Shown: positions 33,861 to 41,052 of the stretch, piece by piece
Numbering within the stretch: position 1 is the first letter of the stretch
Layout of the letters: each line of letters starts with the position of its first letter
Source of the DNA: an uncultured Oscillospiraceae bacterium
GTDB taxonomy: Bacteria > Bacillota > Clostridia > Oscillospirales > Oscillospiraceae
Length of the DNA stretch: 45,044 nucleotides
NCBI GenBank assembly: GCA_904395905.1
Contig: CAJFNZ010000022.1
Coordinates: forward strand, 1-45,044
Direction: 5' to 3'
Program-made: the position numbers and the translations under genes
Notes under the pieces: generated by a model
What the model saw: the letters and a program-made list of their open reading frames with translations, nothing else
Told to the model about the DNA's origin: nothing
The model's database searches: none

Positions 33861-34781
33861 TCAGAGGATGTGGGGATGCTCCGGAATATGCTGCGCGTGG
33901 AACGCCTCCCAGCATTTTTTCACAATCTCCGGGTCGGTCAGCGCGTCGTAGCCGGTCTGCGCCAGGATGGCATAGCCGTACAGGCCCGCCCGCATACCGA
34001 TGCCGTTGGAGGAGGCAAAGGTCGTCGTCCAGTGGTGGCCGGCCGTCCCCACCACCTTGCCGAGCCCCCAGATCTGGATGGCCGGGCAGTAGTAGGACAT
34101 ATCCGCACAGTCGGAGGTGGAGCAGTAATCCGTCGGCTCGCCTTTGAAGGGGATAATCTCCGTCGGAATCAGGTGCGCCCGGTCCGGAATCGGCTCGCCG
34201 GGGTGCAGATGCGCATAGAGCGCCTCCGCCTTCTGGTAGTCCTCGTCCGTGTACGTGAGCGGCGGCACCTTCTGGGCGGCTTCGTTGACGTAGTAGGACA
34301 GCGGGATGTTCAGGTAGAAATTAGGGACTACGGACTCAATCTTGTACGCCATTTTCGTGTCCGTCATCATGGCCGCGCCCTGCGCAACGCGGATGCCGCG
34401 CTGGACCGCGTCGTAGCAGACGTCGTAGTCCTTGTCCGCCCGGAACATATATTTGGCCGCCGCGTAGCAGATGTCCACGGCGCTGAGGTTCTCGTCGTTG
34501 GTGACGCTCTGGCCGCCGACTGCGTCGCTGAGGAGCAGCGGCATCCGCAGGCCGATGTTGCGGCAGGCGTCCACCGGATACGTCCGGAAGAAGCGGGTGA
34601 TACATTCCTCCATCATCTCGTAGTTCCGGGACGCCACCGCCGGGGTGTAGCCGGCGTCGTAGAACTGCCACGTCTGGAGCGCCACTTCATACGGCGTCCG
34701 TTCCGGTTTCCGGAACGCGTGGGCATCCCGGTACAGTTTACAGCGATATTGCAGCATCTCTGCTGGCGTTTTTCGTTCCAT
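33861..34781 (-). pseudogene. In-frame chimera: UROD-like N terminus joined to an M20 (AbgB-like) C terminus
   Basis: Residues 1 to about 95 (TPAEMLQYRCKLYRDAHAFRKPERTPYEV, MMEECITRFFRTYPVDACRNIG) look like the start of uroporphyrinogen-decarboxylase-related methyltransferases found in corrinoid operons. From about residue 105 the sequence follows the M20 amidohydrolase/AbgB family: MFRADKDYDVCYDAVQRGIRVAQGAAMMTDT (lid domain), TSDCADMSYYCPAIQIWGLGKVVGTAGHHWTTTFASSNGIGM and a final LTDPEIVKKCWEAF. The peptidase metal ligands of the N-terminal half are missing, and so is the UROD barrel. The open frame has its own AAGGAGG and could be translated, but neither activity is expected. A deletion fusion is the likely origin. 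Confidence 0.72.
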
Positions 34782-34802
34782 CGCCTTGGATGACCTCCTT
34801 CG

Positions 34803-35282
34803 TCATTGCTCGTTTCCCGTGCGCGTGCGGCTTCCGGCCTGAGGCCCCGCCGCTTCCTTCTGGTCCGGCGCGATTTCCGTGCAGAGCATATTCCGCGCGC
34901 TGTTGTTGATGTTGTTGAGCCACTTGGTGAACGACAGCGTGATGGTCAGCACGACGGTCAGGACCGCCACATTGGGGGTGAAGTACGTATAGCCGGTCCA
35001 AATCAGCAGGAAGTTCAGGACCACCAGAATCATATTGGCCTTCCGGTAGCGCCCCATCTTGCCGGGCTTGAAGGTCTGAATCACAAAGCCCGTGATGGTG
35101 GCCAGCACCAGGGCGCCGATGCTGCTGATGCTGGTGATGACGCCCACGTTTCCCAGCGGCAGCTTCATGATGTCCGTCAGAATATAGGTCAGATAGTAGC
35201 CGTGGAAGGTTCCGGCCATGGTAAACAGCATGAAGCCGATGCCAAAGAACCATTTGATTGTTTTGGTTAATGGCTTTTTCAA
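34803..35282 (-). pseudogene. MFS transporter, C-terminal two thirds lost
   Basis: Start of a major-facilitator transporter, 159 residues against about 420-450. MKKPLTKTIKWFFGIGFMLFTMAGTFHGYYLTYILTDIMKLPLGNVGVITSISSIGALVLATITGFVIQ gives the first helices, then LNFLLIWTGYTYF and LTVVLTITLSFTKWLNNINNSARNMLCTEIAPDQ. A short charged tail (GSRTRTGNEQ) replaces the rest. It would have taken up the methylated substrate of the neighbouring corrinoid system, judging by position, but cannot transport in this form. Confidence 0.8.
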
Positions 35283-35330
35283 ATGAATTCCTCCTCTTCA
35301 GGTCGTTCCACCTCTCCCGGCGGCCGGGCG

Positions 35331-35974
35331 TCACAGGGCCGCCGCCCACTCCTTGCAGACCTGCACCGTGGTCTGCGGGTTGTGCGCCCACGCATCCGCG
35401 CCGGTCAGCTTGCAGTACCCTTCGCTGACGGGGGCGCCGCCGATGATGATTTTCACCTGGTCCCGGAGGCCGGCATCCCGGAAGGCATCCACCGTTTTCT
35501 TCATGGAATCGATGGCCAGCGTCAGCACGCCGCTCAGGCCGATGATGTGGACATCGTTCTCCCGGGCCTTCTCCACAATGGTTTCCGGCGCCACGTCAAT
35601 GCCGAGGTCCAGCACGTCGAACCCGGCCGCTTCCAGCATGGAGCGCACGATGTTCTTGCCGATGTCGTGCAAATCGTCCTTGACCGTGCAGAGAATCATC
35701 TTGGTTTTTTCCCGCCGCCGCTCTCGCCGGAGACGAGGCTGTCTTTCAGAATCTCGACGGCCTCGGTCATCAGTTCGCCGGCAAAAATCAAATCGCCGAC
35801 GAAGTACTCGCCGCTCTCAAACCGGTCGCCGATGATGTCCATGCCCTTCTGGCAGGCGTCCAGCGCCTTCTGCGCCTCTGCGCCGCCCTCGTCCATCACC
35901 TGCTTGAGAAGGCCCAGGACGACCTCCTCGTCCAGGTCTCCCATGGCGGCTGCCAGCTTTTCAAAGTCAATCAT
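35331..35974 (-). pseudogene. Corrinoid (B12-binding) protein of a methyltransferase system, frameshifted
   Basis: Methyl carrier of the MtaC/MtbC/MtgC type. Frame 1 (35974-35696) gives the helical cap MIDFEKLAAAMGDLDEEVVLGLLKQVMDEG...DRFESGEYFVGDLIFAGELMTEAVEILK and then stops after GGGKKPR. Frame 2 (to 35331) gives the cobalamin domain MILCTVKDDLHDIGKNIVRSMLEAAGFDVLDLG, where DxHDxG supplies the cobalt-ligating histidine, plus IIGLSGVLTLAIDSMK and IIIGGAPVSEGYCKLTGADAWA. The switch falls at GGGAAAAAACC near 35703; a -1 slip (or a one-base insertion) restores one 214-residue protein. The ATG follows AAGGAGG. It lies directly downstream of MeTr. Confidence 0.85.
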
Positions 35975-36000
35975 TCCGGTAGTCCTCCTTTGTACGGATG

Positions 36001-36810
36001 TTACGGTTTTTTCGCGCCGACTTTGCCGGCGCGGTACGCACGGTTGTACTTGCGGCCGCCCTTGTCCCGCATACACAGGGCCTCACAGGCGTAAATGGTG
36101 CTCCGCAGGTCCACGCTGCACGGGTCCACGATGGCGGAATCCAGCCCGGCCTGGATGGCATAGGCCATGCAGCCGCAGTTGACGTACTTCCTGGCCGGCA
36201 TATCGAAGCTGATGTTGGAGATGGCCCCGGTCACTTTGACCTCCGGCGCATAGGCGTGGATCTCCGCAATCGCGCGCGCAAAGTCCGCCATGGAGGAGGG
36301 CATCGTCGCCAGCGCCATGACGCAGGGGTCGATGTGCAGGTGGGGGAGCTTCACGCCGTAGCGGTCCGCTTTGTCGATTATCCGCTTGGCAATATCGACC
36401 TTTTTCCCGACGTCCGCCGGGATCCCGTCCTGGTCGCAGGTCAGGCCCACCACGTTCCAGTCCGTCCCGGCAATCACCGGGAAAATGGTCTCGCACTTGT
36501 CCCCTTCCTCGTTCACCGAGTTCACCATGCCCGGGCGCGCCACGCGGCCTTCCTCCAGGATCCTGCGCAGCAGGCGGGCGTTGGGACTGTCGATGCAGAC
36601 GGGCGTCTGGGTCACGGCCTGGATCTGTTCGAGCAACCATACCATGGCCTCATACTCCACATCGGTGGCCGTGCTGGGCGCGCAGTCCAGGAAGTCGGCG
36701 CCCGCTTCCGCCTGGGCGAGCGCGCGCTGCCGAATCGCCTCCGCGTCCCGGTTGGCGATGGCCTCCCGGACGGCCGGGATGGCGCCGTTGATTTTCTCCC
36801 CGATAATCAT
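36001..36810 (-). CDS. Methyltetrahydrofolate:corrinoid methyltransferase (MeTr/AcsE-like)
   Basis: TIM-barrel enzyme that exchanges a methyl group between a corrinoid protein and tetrahydrofolate, 269 residues. Family features are MIIGEKINGAIPAVREAI, GADFLDCAPST (pterin aspartate region), TPVCIDSPNARLLRRIL, VNSVNEEGDKCETIFPVI, HIDPCVMALATM and GAISNISFDMPARKYVNCGCMAYAIQAGLDSAIVDP. The chosen ATG at 36810 has AAGGAGG 12 nt upstream. It is the first gene behind LysR-box promoter B and precedes the corrinoid protein by 26 nt, so the pair would feed methyl groups from a demethylated substrate into one-carbon metabolism. The substrate-specific methyltransferase is not intact here. Confidence 0.9.
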   Translation of the reverse strand: MIIGEKINGAIPAVREAIANRDAEAIRQRALAQAEAGADFLDCAPSTATDVEYEAMVWLLEQIQAVTQTPVCIDSPNARLLRRILEEGRVARPGMVNSVNEEGDKCETIFPVIAGTDWNVVGLTCDQDGIPADVGKKVDIAKRIIDKADRYGVKLPHLHIDPCVMALATMPSSMADFARAIAEIHAYAPEVKVTGAISNISFDMPARKYVNCGCMAYAIQAGLDSAIVDPCSVDLRSTIYACEALCMRDKGGRKYNRAYRAGKVGAKKP

Positions 36811-36867
36811 CAAGTGGGGGTTCCTCCTTCCAACGGATATTTGATACAATCGAACGCTTACGATTTT

Positions 36868-36922
36868 AGTTTACTCCCCCGGGGGAGAAACGGAAGTCTC
36901 GATAAGTTGCCGGGCGTAAACC
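36868..36922 (-). promoter_or_regulatory. LysR-type box B and -10 of the MeTr/corrinoid operon
   Basis: Minus strand GGTTTACGCCCG then AACTTATCGAGACTTC (box 36922-36893), 19 nt, TAAACT (36873-36868). Overlapping it upstream is an extra inverted repeat (CGGGCG...AAACC/GGTTT...CGCCCG, 36911-36937). It is the most divergent of the four boxes in its left half. Confidence 0.68.
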
Positions 36923-36963
36923 TGAGGTTTCCGCCCGAAGGTTGTACCTTTTTGCCAAAGCAG

Positions 36964-37004
36964 AAAAAGCGGCCGCCCCGGAACCAAAATTCCGGAGCGG
37001 CCGC
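36964..37004 (-). terminator. Terminator of the first lysR gene
   Basis: GCGGCCGCTCCGGAA pairs with TTCCGGGGCGGCCGC (one mismatch) and is followed by TTTTT on the minus strand, 11 nt after the stop. Confidence 0.85.
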
Positions 37005-37014
37005 GCCGCCGTTT

Positions 37015-37920
37015 CTATCCGGCTTTGTCCGCTTTGGGCCAAGCCTTCTTGATGGTTTGCAGAAACCGATAGACCATGGGGGACGTCTCTGCGGCGTACC
37101 GCAGGCCGAACGGGACCGTGTAGGTCCAGTCCACCGGCAGGAGCTTGATGCCGGGATGGTAGTCCCGCCACAGGGGCACCGCAAACAGGATGTCTTCGCT
37201 GTTCGCGCACTGGTTGAAGACATCCTCGTTGATATAGGAGAAATCCTTCAGACGGATCCCCGGGTACCGCGCCTGGATGTCGTTGCGGAATTGGTCGATG
37301 AAGCTGTTGAAGCCGTGGCAGAAGCAGAGCAGCCGGTATCCGGACAGGTCCTGGACGGTCAGCCTGGATTTCTGCGCCAGGGGATGGCGCAGGGATACGG
37401 CGCACTGTACCGGCTCATACGTCAGATGCAGCGTGTTGAGGCTGCTGACTCGCATGGGGTCATACATCAGCAGCAGGAGGTCGATGTCCCTGCCCAGGCG
37501 GGAGAGGGTCTCCCGGTACAGTTCCGGCCGCATTGCAAAGCTGACCAGCTGATACTGGAGGCGGGGGAGCTCCTGCTGCGCCAGGCGGAGGACCTCCCGC
37601 AGCAGCTTCCGGGAGGTCATAAAGCCGACGCCGATGCACATCACATCCCCCGTCTTCTGCTGCTGGATGGTCCGCAGCCGCTCGAGGGTCTGTCTCGACT
37701 CGGCGATGCACTTCTTGGCCTCCTGATAGAACAGCACGCCGACGTCCGACAGCGTCGTGCCCCGGGACGTCCGGTCCAGCAGCTGCAGGCCGAGCCGCTC
37801 CTCCAGCGCGTTGATCTGCTTGATGACCGCCGTCGTGCTGATGTAGAGCGACTGGCCGGCCTTGGCGAAGCTCCCGCTCTCCACCACCGCCACAAAGGTG
37901 TCCAGCTGTGGATGATACAC
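37015..37920 (-). CDS. LysR family regulator 1
   Basis: LysR-type transcriptional regulator, 301 residues. The N-terminal winged helix is VYHPQLDTFVAVVESGSFAKAGQSLYISTTAVIKQINALEERLGLQLLDRTSRG; the rest is a periplasmic-binding-like effector domain ending in TSPMVYRFLQTIKKAW. The GTG start at 37920 follows AAGGGGG; the track's 521-residue ORF runs back into the upstream flavoprotein gene. It is clearly paralogous to the second LysR (shared VDW-Y-P-GL, FNQC-NSEDIL, YNPQLETF/YHPQLDTF). It lies amid four promoters carrying a common box and is a good candidate activator. Confidence 0.92.
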   Translation of the reverse strand: MYHPQLDTFVAVVESGSFAKAGQSLYISTTAVIKQINALEERLGLQLLDRTSRGTTLSDVGVLFYQEAKKCIAESRQTLERLRTIQQQKTGDVMCIGVGFMTSRKLLREVLRLAQQELPRLQYQLVSFAMRPELYRETLSRLGRDIDLLLLMYDPMRVSSLNTLHLTYEPVQCAVSLRHPLAQKSRLTVQDLSGYRLLCFCHGFNSFIDQFRNDIQARYPGIRLKDFSYINEDVFNQCANSEDILFAVPLWRDYHPGIKLLPVDWTYTVPFGLRYAAETSPMVYRFLQTIKKAWPKADKAG

Positions 37921-37954
37921 GCAATCCCCCCTTTCCCCCGATGCGCGCAGGGTT

Positions 37955-38489
37955 TTACACGGTTTTTCCCGCCTGGTACGCCTGATGCGCGGCCGGGGTC
38001 TCCAGAACCTCGCCCTTCTGATACACGCCGGAGCCGTAAATGCGCGCCCGGACCCGGGCGCCCGGCAGGCAGTCGGTGAACCCCGCCAGCGCCTCCATGG
38101 TGCGCTCCATGGCGCCCTTGCCCGCAGCGGCGGTGGCGATGAAGCAGACCTCCTTGTCCCGGATCTCCGTGTACCGGGGCAGGGTGCGGTCGATGAGGGT
38201 CTTGAGCCGGCCGTCCATGGAGTAGAAGTACACCGGCGTGGCCAGCACCAGCACGTCGGCCTCCACCATCTTGTCCAGGATGGCGGCCATGTCGTCCTTC
38301 TGGACGCACACACCGGTGCCCCGGCAGCCGTAACAGGCCCGGCAGGGGGCAATCCTCTGCTCCAATACGCGGAGCTTCTCCACCCGGTGGCCGGCCTCCT
38401 TCGCGCCCATGGCAAACTGGTCGCACAGCAGGTCCGAATTGCCCCCCCTTGCGGGGGCTGGCAGACAGAATCAATATCTTTTTGGCCAT
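37955..38489 (-). pseudogene. Iron-sulfur flavoprotein/NADPH-dependent FMN reductase, frameshifted at G7
   Basis: Flavodoxin-fold protein with the start MAKKILILSASPRKGG in one frame and NSDLLCDQFAMGAKEAGHRVEKLRVLEQRIAPCRACYGCRGTGVCVQKDDMAAILDKMVEADVLVLATPVYFYSMDGRLKTLIDR in another. The break is a run of seven G (38443-38449 region); six G would give the standard FMN loop SASPRKGGNSDLL. C-x2-C-x2-C-x4-C (CRACYGCRGTGVC) is the iron-sulfur site. Whole-protein length would be about 177 residues. The internal ATG at 38410 gives a fragment without the FMN loop. It could be a sequencing error, a true mutation or a slippage-prone switch. It is downstream of the flavodoxin lipoprotein gene. Confidence 0.82.
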
Positions 38490-38536
38490 TCCATTCCCGT
38501 TCCTTTCCGGCGGCGGGGACGCCGCCGCTCCGTATC

Positions 38537-39265
38537 CTATTGCGCGGACAGCCCCAGGCCGCGCACCCAGTCCGCCACATCGCTCTCGTCGGCGCCGGAG
38601 CGGAACCGCCGGCCCTCCTGCCAGTCGCCGGTGCCGGCCAGCTCCGCCAGCAGCTCGCCGCTGCTGCCCAGGCCGGAGGAAGAGGAGGTGCAGAAGGGGA
38701 TTACCGTCTTGCCGGTAAAGTCGTTGGCCGCCACAAAGGTGCTGACCGGCCAGGCCGCCTCGCCCCACCAGATGGGATAGCCCAGAAACACCGTGTCGTA
38801 GTCCTCCCAGTTGGGGACCTCCGTGGCGGTCAGGGCCACCGTCTGGGCGTCGGGATTGTCGTGCTCATAGACGACCCGGCTGCTTTCGTCCCGCCAGTTC
38901 AGGTCGGCCTCGGTGTAGGGGTCCGAGGGGGTGATGCAGAAGGTGTCGGCGCCGGTGGCCTCCACGATGTAGCCCGCCACGGCCTCGGTGTTCCCGGTGG
39001 CGGAGTAGTACACCACCAGCACGCCGCCGGGTTCCGCCGCGTCCCCCTCGCCGGCGGGCGCGGCGTCCGCCTCCGCGCCGCCCGTGGTCTCCACCCCGGC
39101 GGATTCCGGAACGGCGGCGTCCGCCTCCGGTTCCGCAGCGGTCTGCTCCTGATTCTGACTGTCGCTCTGCCCGTCCGCGGCGCCGTCGCGGCCGCTGCAG
39201 GCGGCCAGGGACAGGAGCATCGCGCCCGCCAGCAGGCAGCTGAATATCCGTTTCCAAGGTTTCAT
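38537..39265 (-). CDS. Flavodoxin lipoprotein
   Basis: Exported, membrane-anchored flavodoxin, 242 residues. The signal peptide MKPWKRIFSCLLAGAMLLSLAAC carries lipobox LAAC, so C23 is lipidated. An acidic, low-complexity linker (about residues 25-78) leads to the flavodoxin domain: VVYYSATGNTEAVAGYIVEATGADTFCITP, VFLGYPIWWGEAAWPVSTFV and VIPFCTSSSSGLGSSGELLAELAGTGDWQEGRRF. The domain is very similar to that of the SLH-anchored protein at 29.5-30.6 kb, so the two are paralogues with different anchors. It follows the truncated aldo/keto reductase by 28 nt in the operon behind LysR-box D. Confidence 0.9.
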   Translation of the reverse strand: MKPWKRIFSCLLAGAMLLSLAACSGRDGAADGQSDSQNQEQTAAEPEADAAVPESAGVETTGGAEADAAPAGEGDAAEPGGVLVVYYSATGNTEAVAGYIVEATGADTFCITPSDPYTEADLNWRDESSRVVYEHDNPDAQTVALTATEVPNWEDYDTVFLGYPIWWGEAAWPVSTFVAANDFTGKTVIPFCTSSSSGLGSSGELLAELAGTGDWQEGRRFRSGADESDVADWVRGLGLSAQ

Positions 39266-39293
39266 AAAAGGTTCCTCCTGTCCGGGCCTCGGT

Positions 39294-39704
39294 TTACTCC
39301 GTTACAGTCTCCTGGATCCAGGCCTCGATGTGGTCGGTCCCCAGCCGCCGGAGCGAGCCCTCCACCGAGGCCCGGATGCTCTCCGGTCTCGCGTCCGGAA
39401 TCAGCGGCTTGTTGACCGCCGTGCTGGTCTCGTCAAAGCGGATGCCGAACTTGGTGGCAGTCTGCACCCGGTTCCGGACCGCCTTCAGCGCCTCGCCCAC
39501 CAGCGTTTCGTTCTCGTGGGGGTCGGCCGCGGTGCCGTAGGTCTCGGCGGTGTCGAACAGCGTATAGCCCAAATCCAGCGCAGCCCGGATGGCCCGGACG
39601 GCTTCGCTCCGCCCGGTGGGCGCCCCGTAGGCATGGCTGAAGCCCATGCACCCCAGGCCCACGGCGGAGACGGACAGGTCTGTGCCCAGAGTCCGTGTTT
39701 TCAT
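39294..39704 (-). pseudogene. Aldo/keto reductase, truncated after about 120 residues
   Basis: N-terminal third of an AKR of the Tas/YakC type: MKTRTLGTDLSVSAVGLGCMGFSHAYGAPTGRSEAVRAIRAALDLGYTLFDTAETYG, ENETLVGEALKAVRNRVQTATKFG, SIRASVEGSLRRLGTDHIE. D and Y of the tetrad (FDTAETYG) and K (ATKFG) are present, but the histidine strand (normally LYYQHR after DHI/DYI) is replaced by AWIQETVTE and a stop at 136 residues. The normal length is about 330. An internal deletion joining to the gene's own last codons is possible. It is the first gene behind promoter D. Confidence 0.82.
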
Positions 39705-39736
39705 GGTTGTGTTTCCTCCGTTTCTGGTCTGCCCCT

Positions 39737-39792
39737 ATGATAGGCGACATTCCCGCCGCGCAGAAGTTCCGATTCGTTTCGCGGTATCTACC
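39737..39792 (-). promoter_or_regulatory. LysR-type box D and -10 of the AKR-flavodoxin lipoprotein operon
   Basis: Minus strand GGTAGATACCGC then AACGAATCGGAACTTC (box 39792-39763), 20 nt, TATCAT (39742-39737). The start codon is 33 nt downstream of the -10. Confidence 0.7.
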
Positions 39793-39823
39793 AAAAGGTT
39801 TTCCCGGGCGCTGCGGTGCGCCG

Positions 39824-40921
39824 TCAGCGCCGCCGGACGGCCGCGGCGGCGTTGGCGCGACGGGGCCGTCCGGCCGCCCCCTCGTCCGCGCACGCGCCCT
39901 CTGCGGGAAAGCCCAGGCCCCGCAGGAACGCCGCGCAGGCGTCGGCGCCGGCCTGCGCCAGTTCCGCCGCCGGCCTGCCGGTGATGCCCCACACCCGTTC
40001 CGCCAGCCGGGCCATCCGCGCCGGCTGTTCCCGGCAGGCAGTGCGGATGGCGGACAGCAGACACACCGCCAGGCAGTCCGTAACGTCCCGCCCGGTCTGT
40101 CCGGCCAGGGCCAGGGCGGCCCGGCGGCAGGCGTGGTCACAGCGCTTGCCCGCCTGGAACACGGCGTTCCCCACCAGGGCGCCGGCCCACATCAGGTCGG
40201 CCCGGCCCTCGTCGGTCTGATACGCCTCGCCCCACAGGACCGACGCCACGTTTTCCATCAGCGCCTCCAGCAGGCTGTCCGTGACGGCGGCGCCCGTCGC
40301 CGGCGGCGCCAGATACAGCTCCACGGCCCGGCTGAAAATCCGGAAGCCGTCGGACAGCATCTGCTGCCGGGACAGCGTCCGGGTATAGGCCGGGTCGAAG
40401 AGCACGAACTGCGGGGAACACTGGGGATAGCTCCGGGCCACCCGGACGCCCTGCCGGACCAGCACCGCCGCGCCGTTGAGCTCGCCGGTGCCCAGCGTGG
40501 TGGGGACACCCCCCACCGGCAGCGGCTGGAAGTCCACCACCCCCGGCTTGGCCCAGAAGTTCTCCCAGAGATCCCCGCGGGTGACGGCCGCCATGGCGAT
40601 GGCCTTGCAGCAGTCCGTCACCGAGCCGCCGCCCACGCCCACAACCAGGTCCACCTGCTGCTCCCGGGCAATCCGGGCGCCCCTTTGGACCGATTCGTAG
40701 TCCGGCCCCGGCAGAACGCCGGAGAGCTCCACGACCTGTTTCCCCGCGGCGGTCAGGCTGCGGAGCACTTCGTCGTAAGCGCCGGTTTCCCGACTGGAGC
40801 GCACGCCGCTGACCAGCAGCGTGTTGGGGCCGTACCGGCGGGCAAACCCGGCCAGGTACTCCCGGACGCAGCCGCCGCCGAATATAATCTTCCCGCTGGG
40901 CTCCAAAAGAAAGTTCTTCAT
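39824..40921 (-). CDS. Iron-containing alcohol dehydrogenase-like protein lacking metal ligands
   Basis: 365-residue member of the iron-ADH/dehydroquinate-synthase-like superfamily. The N-terminal NAD(P) domain is intact: IIFGGGCVREYL, DLVVGVGGGSVTDCCKAIA and GGVPTTLGTGEL. In the helical domain the usual D-A-x-x-H-A-x-E-x-Y reads R194-IFS-R198-AVELY, so the aspartate and first histidine ligands are both arginine. The later H-G ligand is replaced by TD, and only CDHAC keeps a histidine. Metal-dependent alcohol oxidation is therefore doubtful. Possible roles are metal-free reduction, regulation or loss of function. It has its own promoter, box C, and is followed by promoter D. Confidence 0.82.
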   Translation of the reverse strand: MKNFLLEPSGKIIFGGGCVREYLAGFARRYGPNTLLVSGVRSSRETGAYDEVLRSLTAAGKQVVELSGVLPGPDYESVQRGARIAREQQVDLVVGVGGGSVTDCCKAIAMAAVTRGDLWENFWAKPGVVDFQPLPVGGVPTTLGTGELNGAAVLVRQGVRVARSYPQCSPQFVLFDPAYTRTLSRQQMLSDGFRIFSRAVELYLAPPATGAAVTDSLLEALMENVASVLWGEAYQTDEGRADLMWAGALVGNAVFQAGKRCDHACRRAALALAGQTGRDVTDCLAVCLLSAIRTACREQPARMARLAERVWGITGRPAAELAQAGADACAAFLRGLGFPAEGACADEGAAGRPRRANAAAAVRRR

Positions 40922-40971
40922 GGTGTGTCTGCCTCACTCCTTGCAGCGCCGCTCCGCGCCGCGTTTTTTAC

Positions 40972-41027
40972 AGTATAAAAAAAACGAGACTTCCGCAGAA
41001 GTCTCGAAAAGTTACGCAGTATGAACC
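40972..41027 (-). promoter_or_regulatory. LysR-type box C and -10 of the iron-ADH-like gene
   Basis: Minus strand GGTTCATACTGC then AACTTTTCGAGACTTC (box 41027-40998), 20 nt, TATACT (40977-40972). The right half of the box is also the left arm of the terminator of the upstream lysR gene. Confidence 0.75.
40977..41006 (-). terminator. Terminator of the second lysR gene, overlapping promoter C
   Basis: CGAGACTTC-TGCG-GAAGTCTCG followed by eight T on the minus strand, a textbook intrinsic terminator 47 nt after the lysR stop. Confidence 0.85.
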
Positions 41028-41052
41028 TTTCCGTAATGTCCCCGGCGCGGCG

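Noticed and set aside
33003-34793. 596-codon plus-strand ORF opposite the MATE/RibD/UROD-M20 remnants
   Set aside because: Antisense to recognisable protein remnants, no ribosome-binding site or motif; its openness reflects GC bias.
36811-37014. Cobalamin riboswitch before the corrinoid/MeTr operon
   Set aside because: The leader after the -10 is too short, and no B12-box-like sequence is visible; the structure there is the LysR box with an inverted repeat and the lysR terminator.
35998-38079. 693-codon plus-strand ORF opposite MeTr and lysR 1
   Set aside because: Crosses a terminator and two intergenic regions and has no domain signal.
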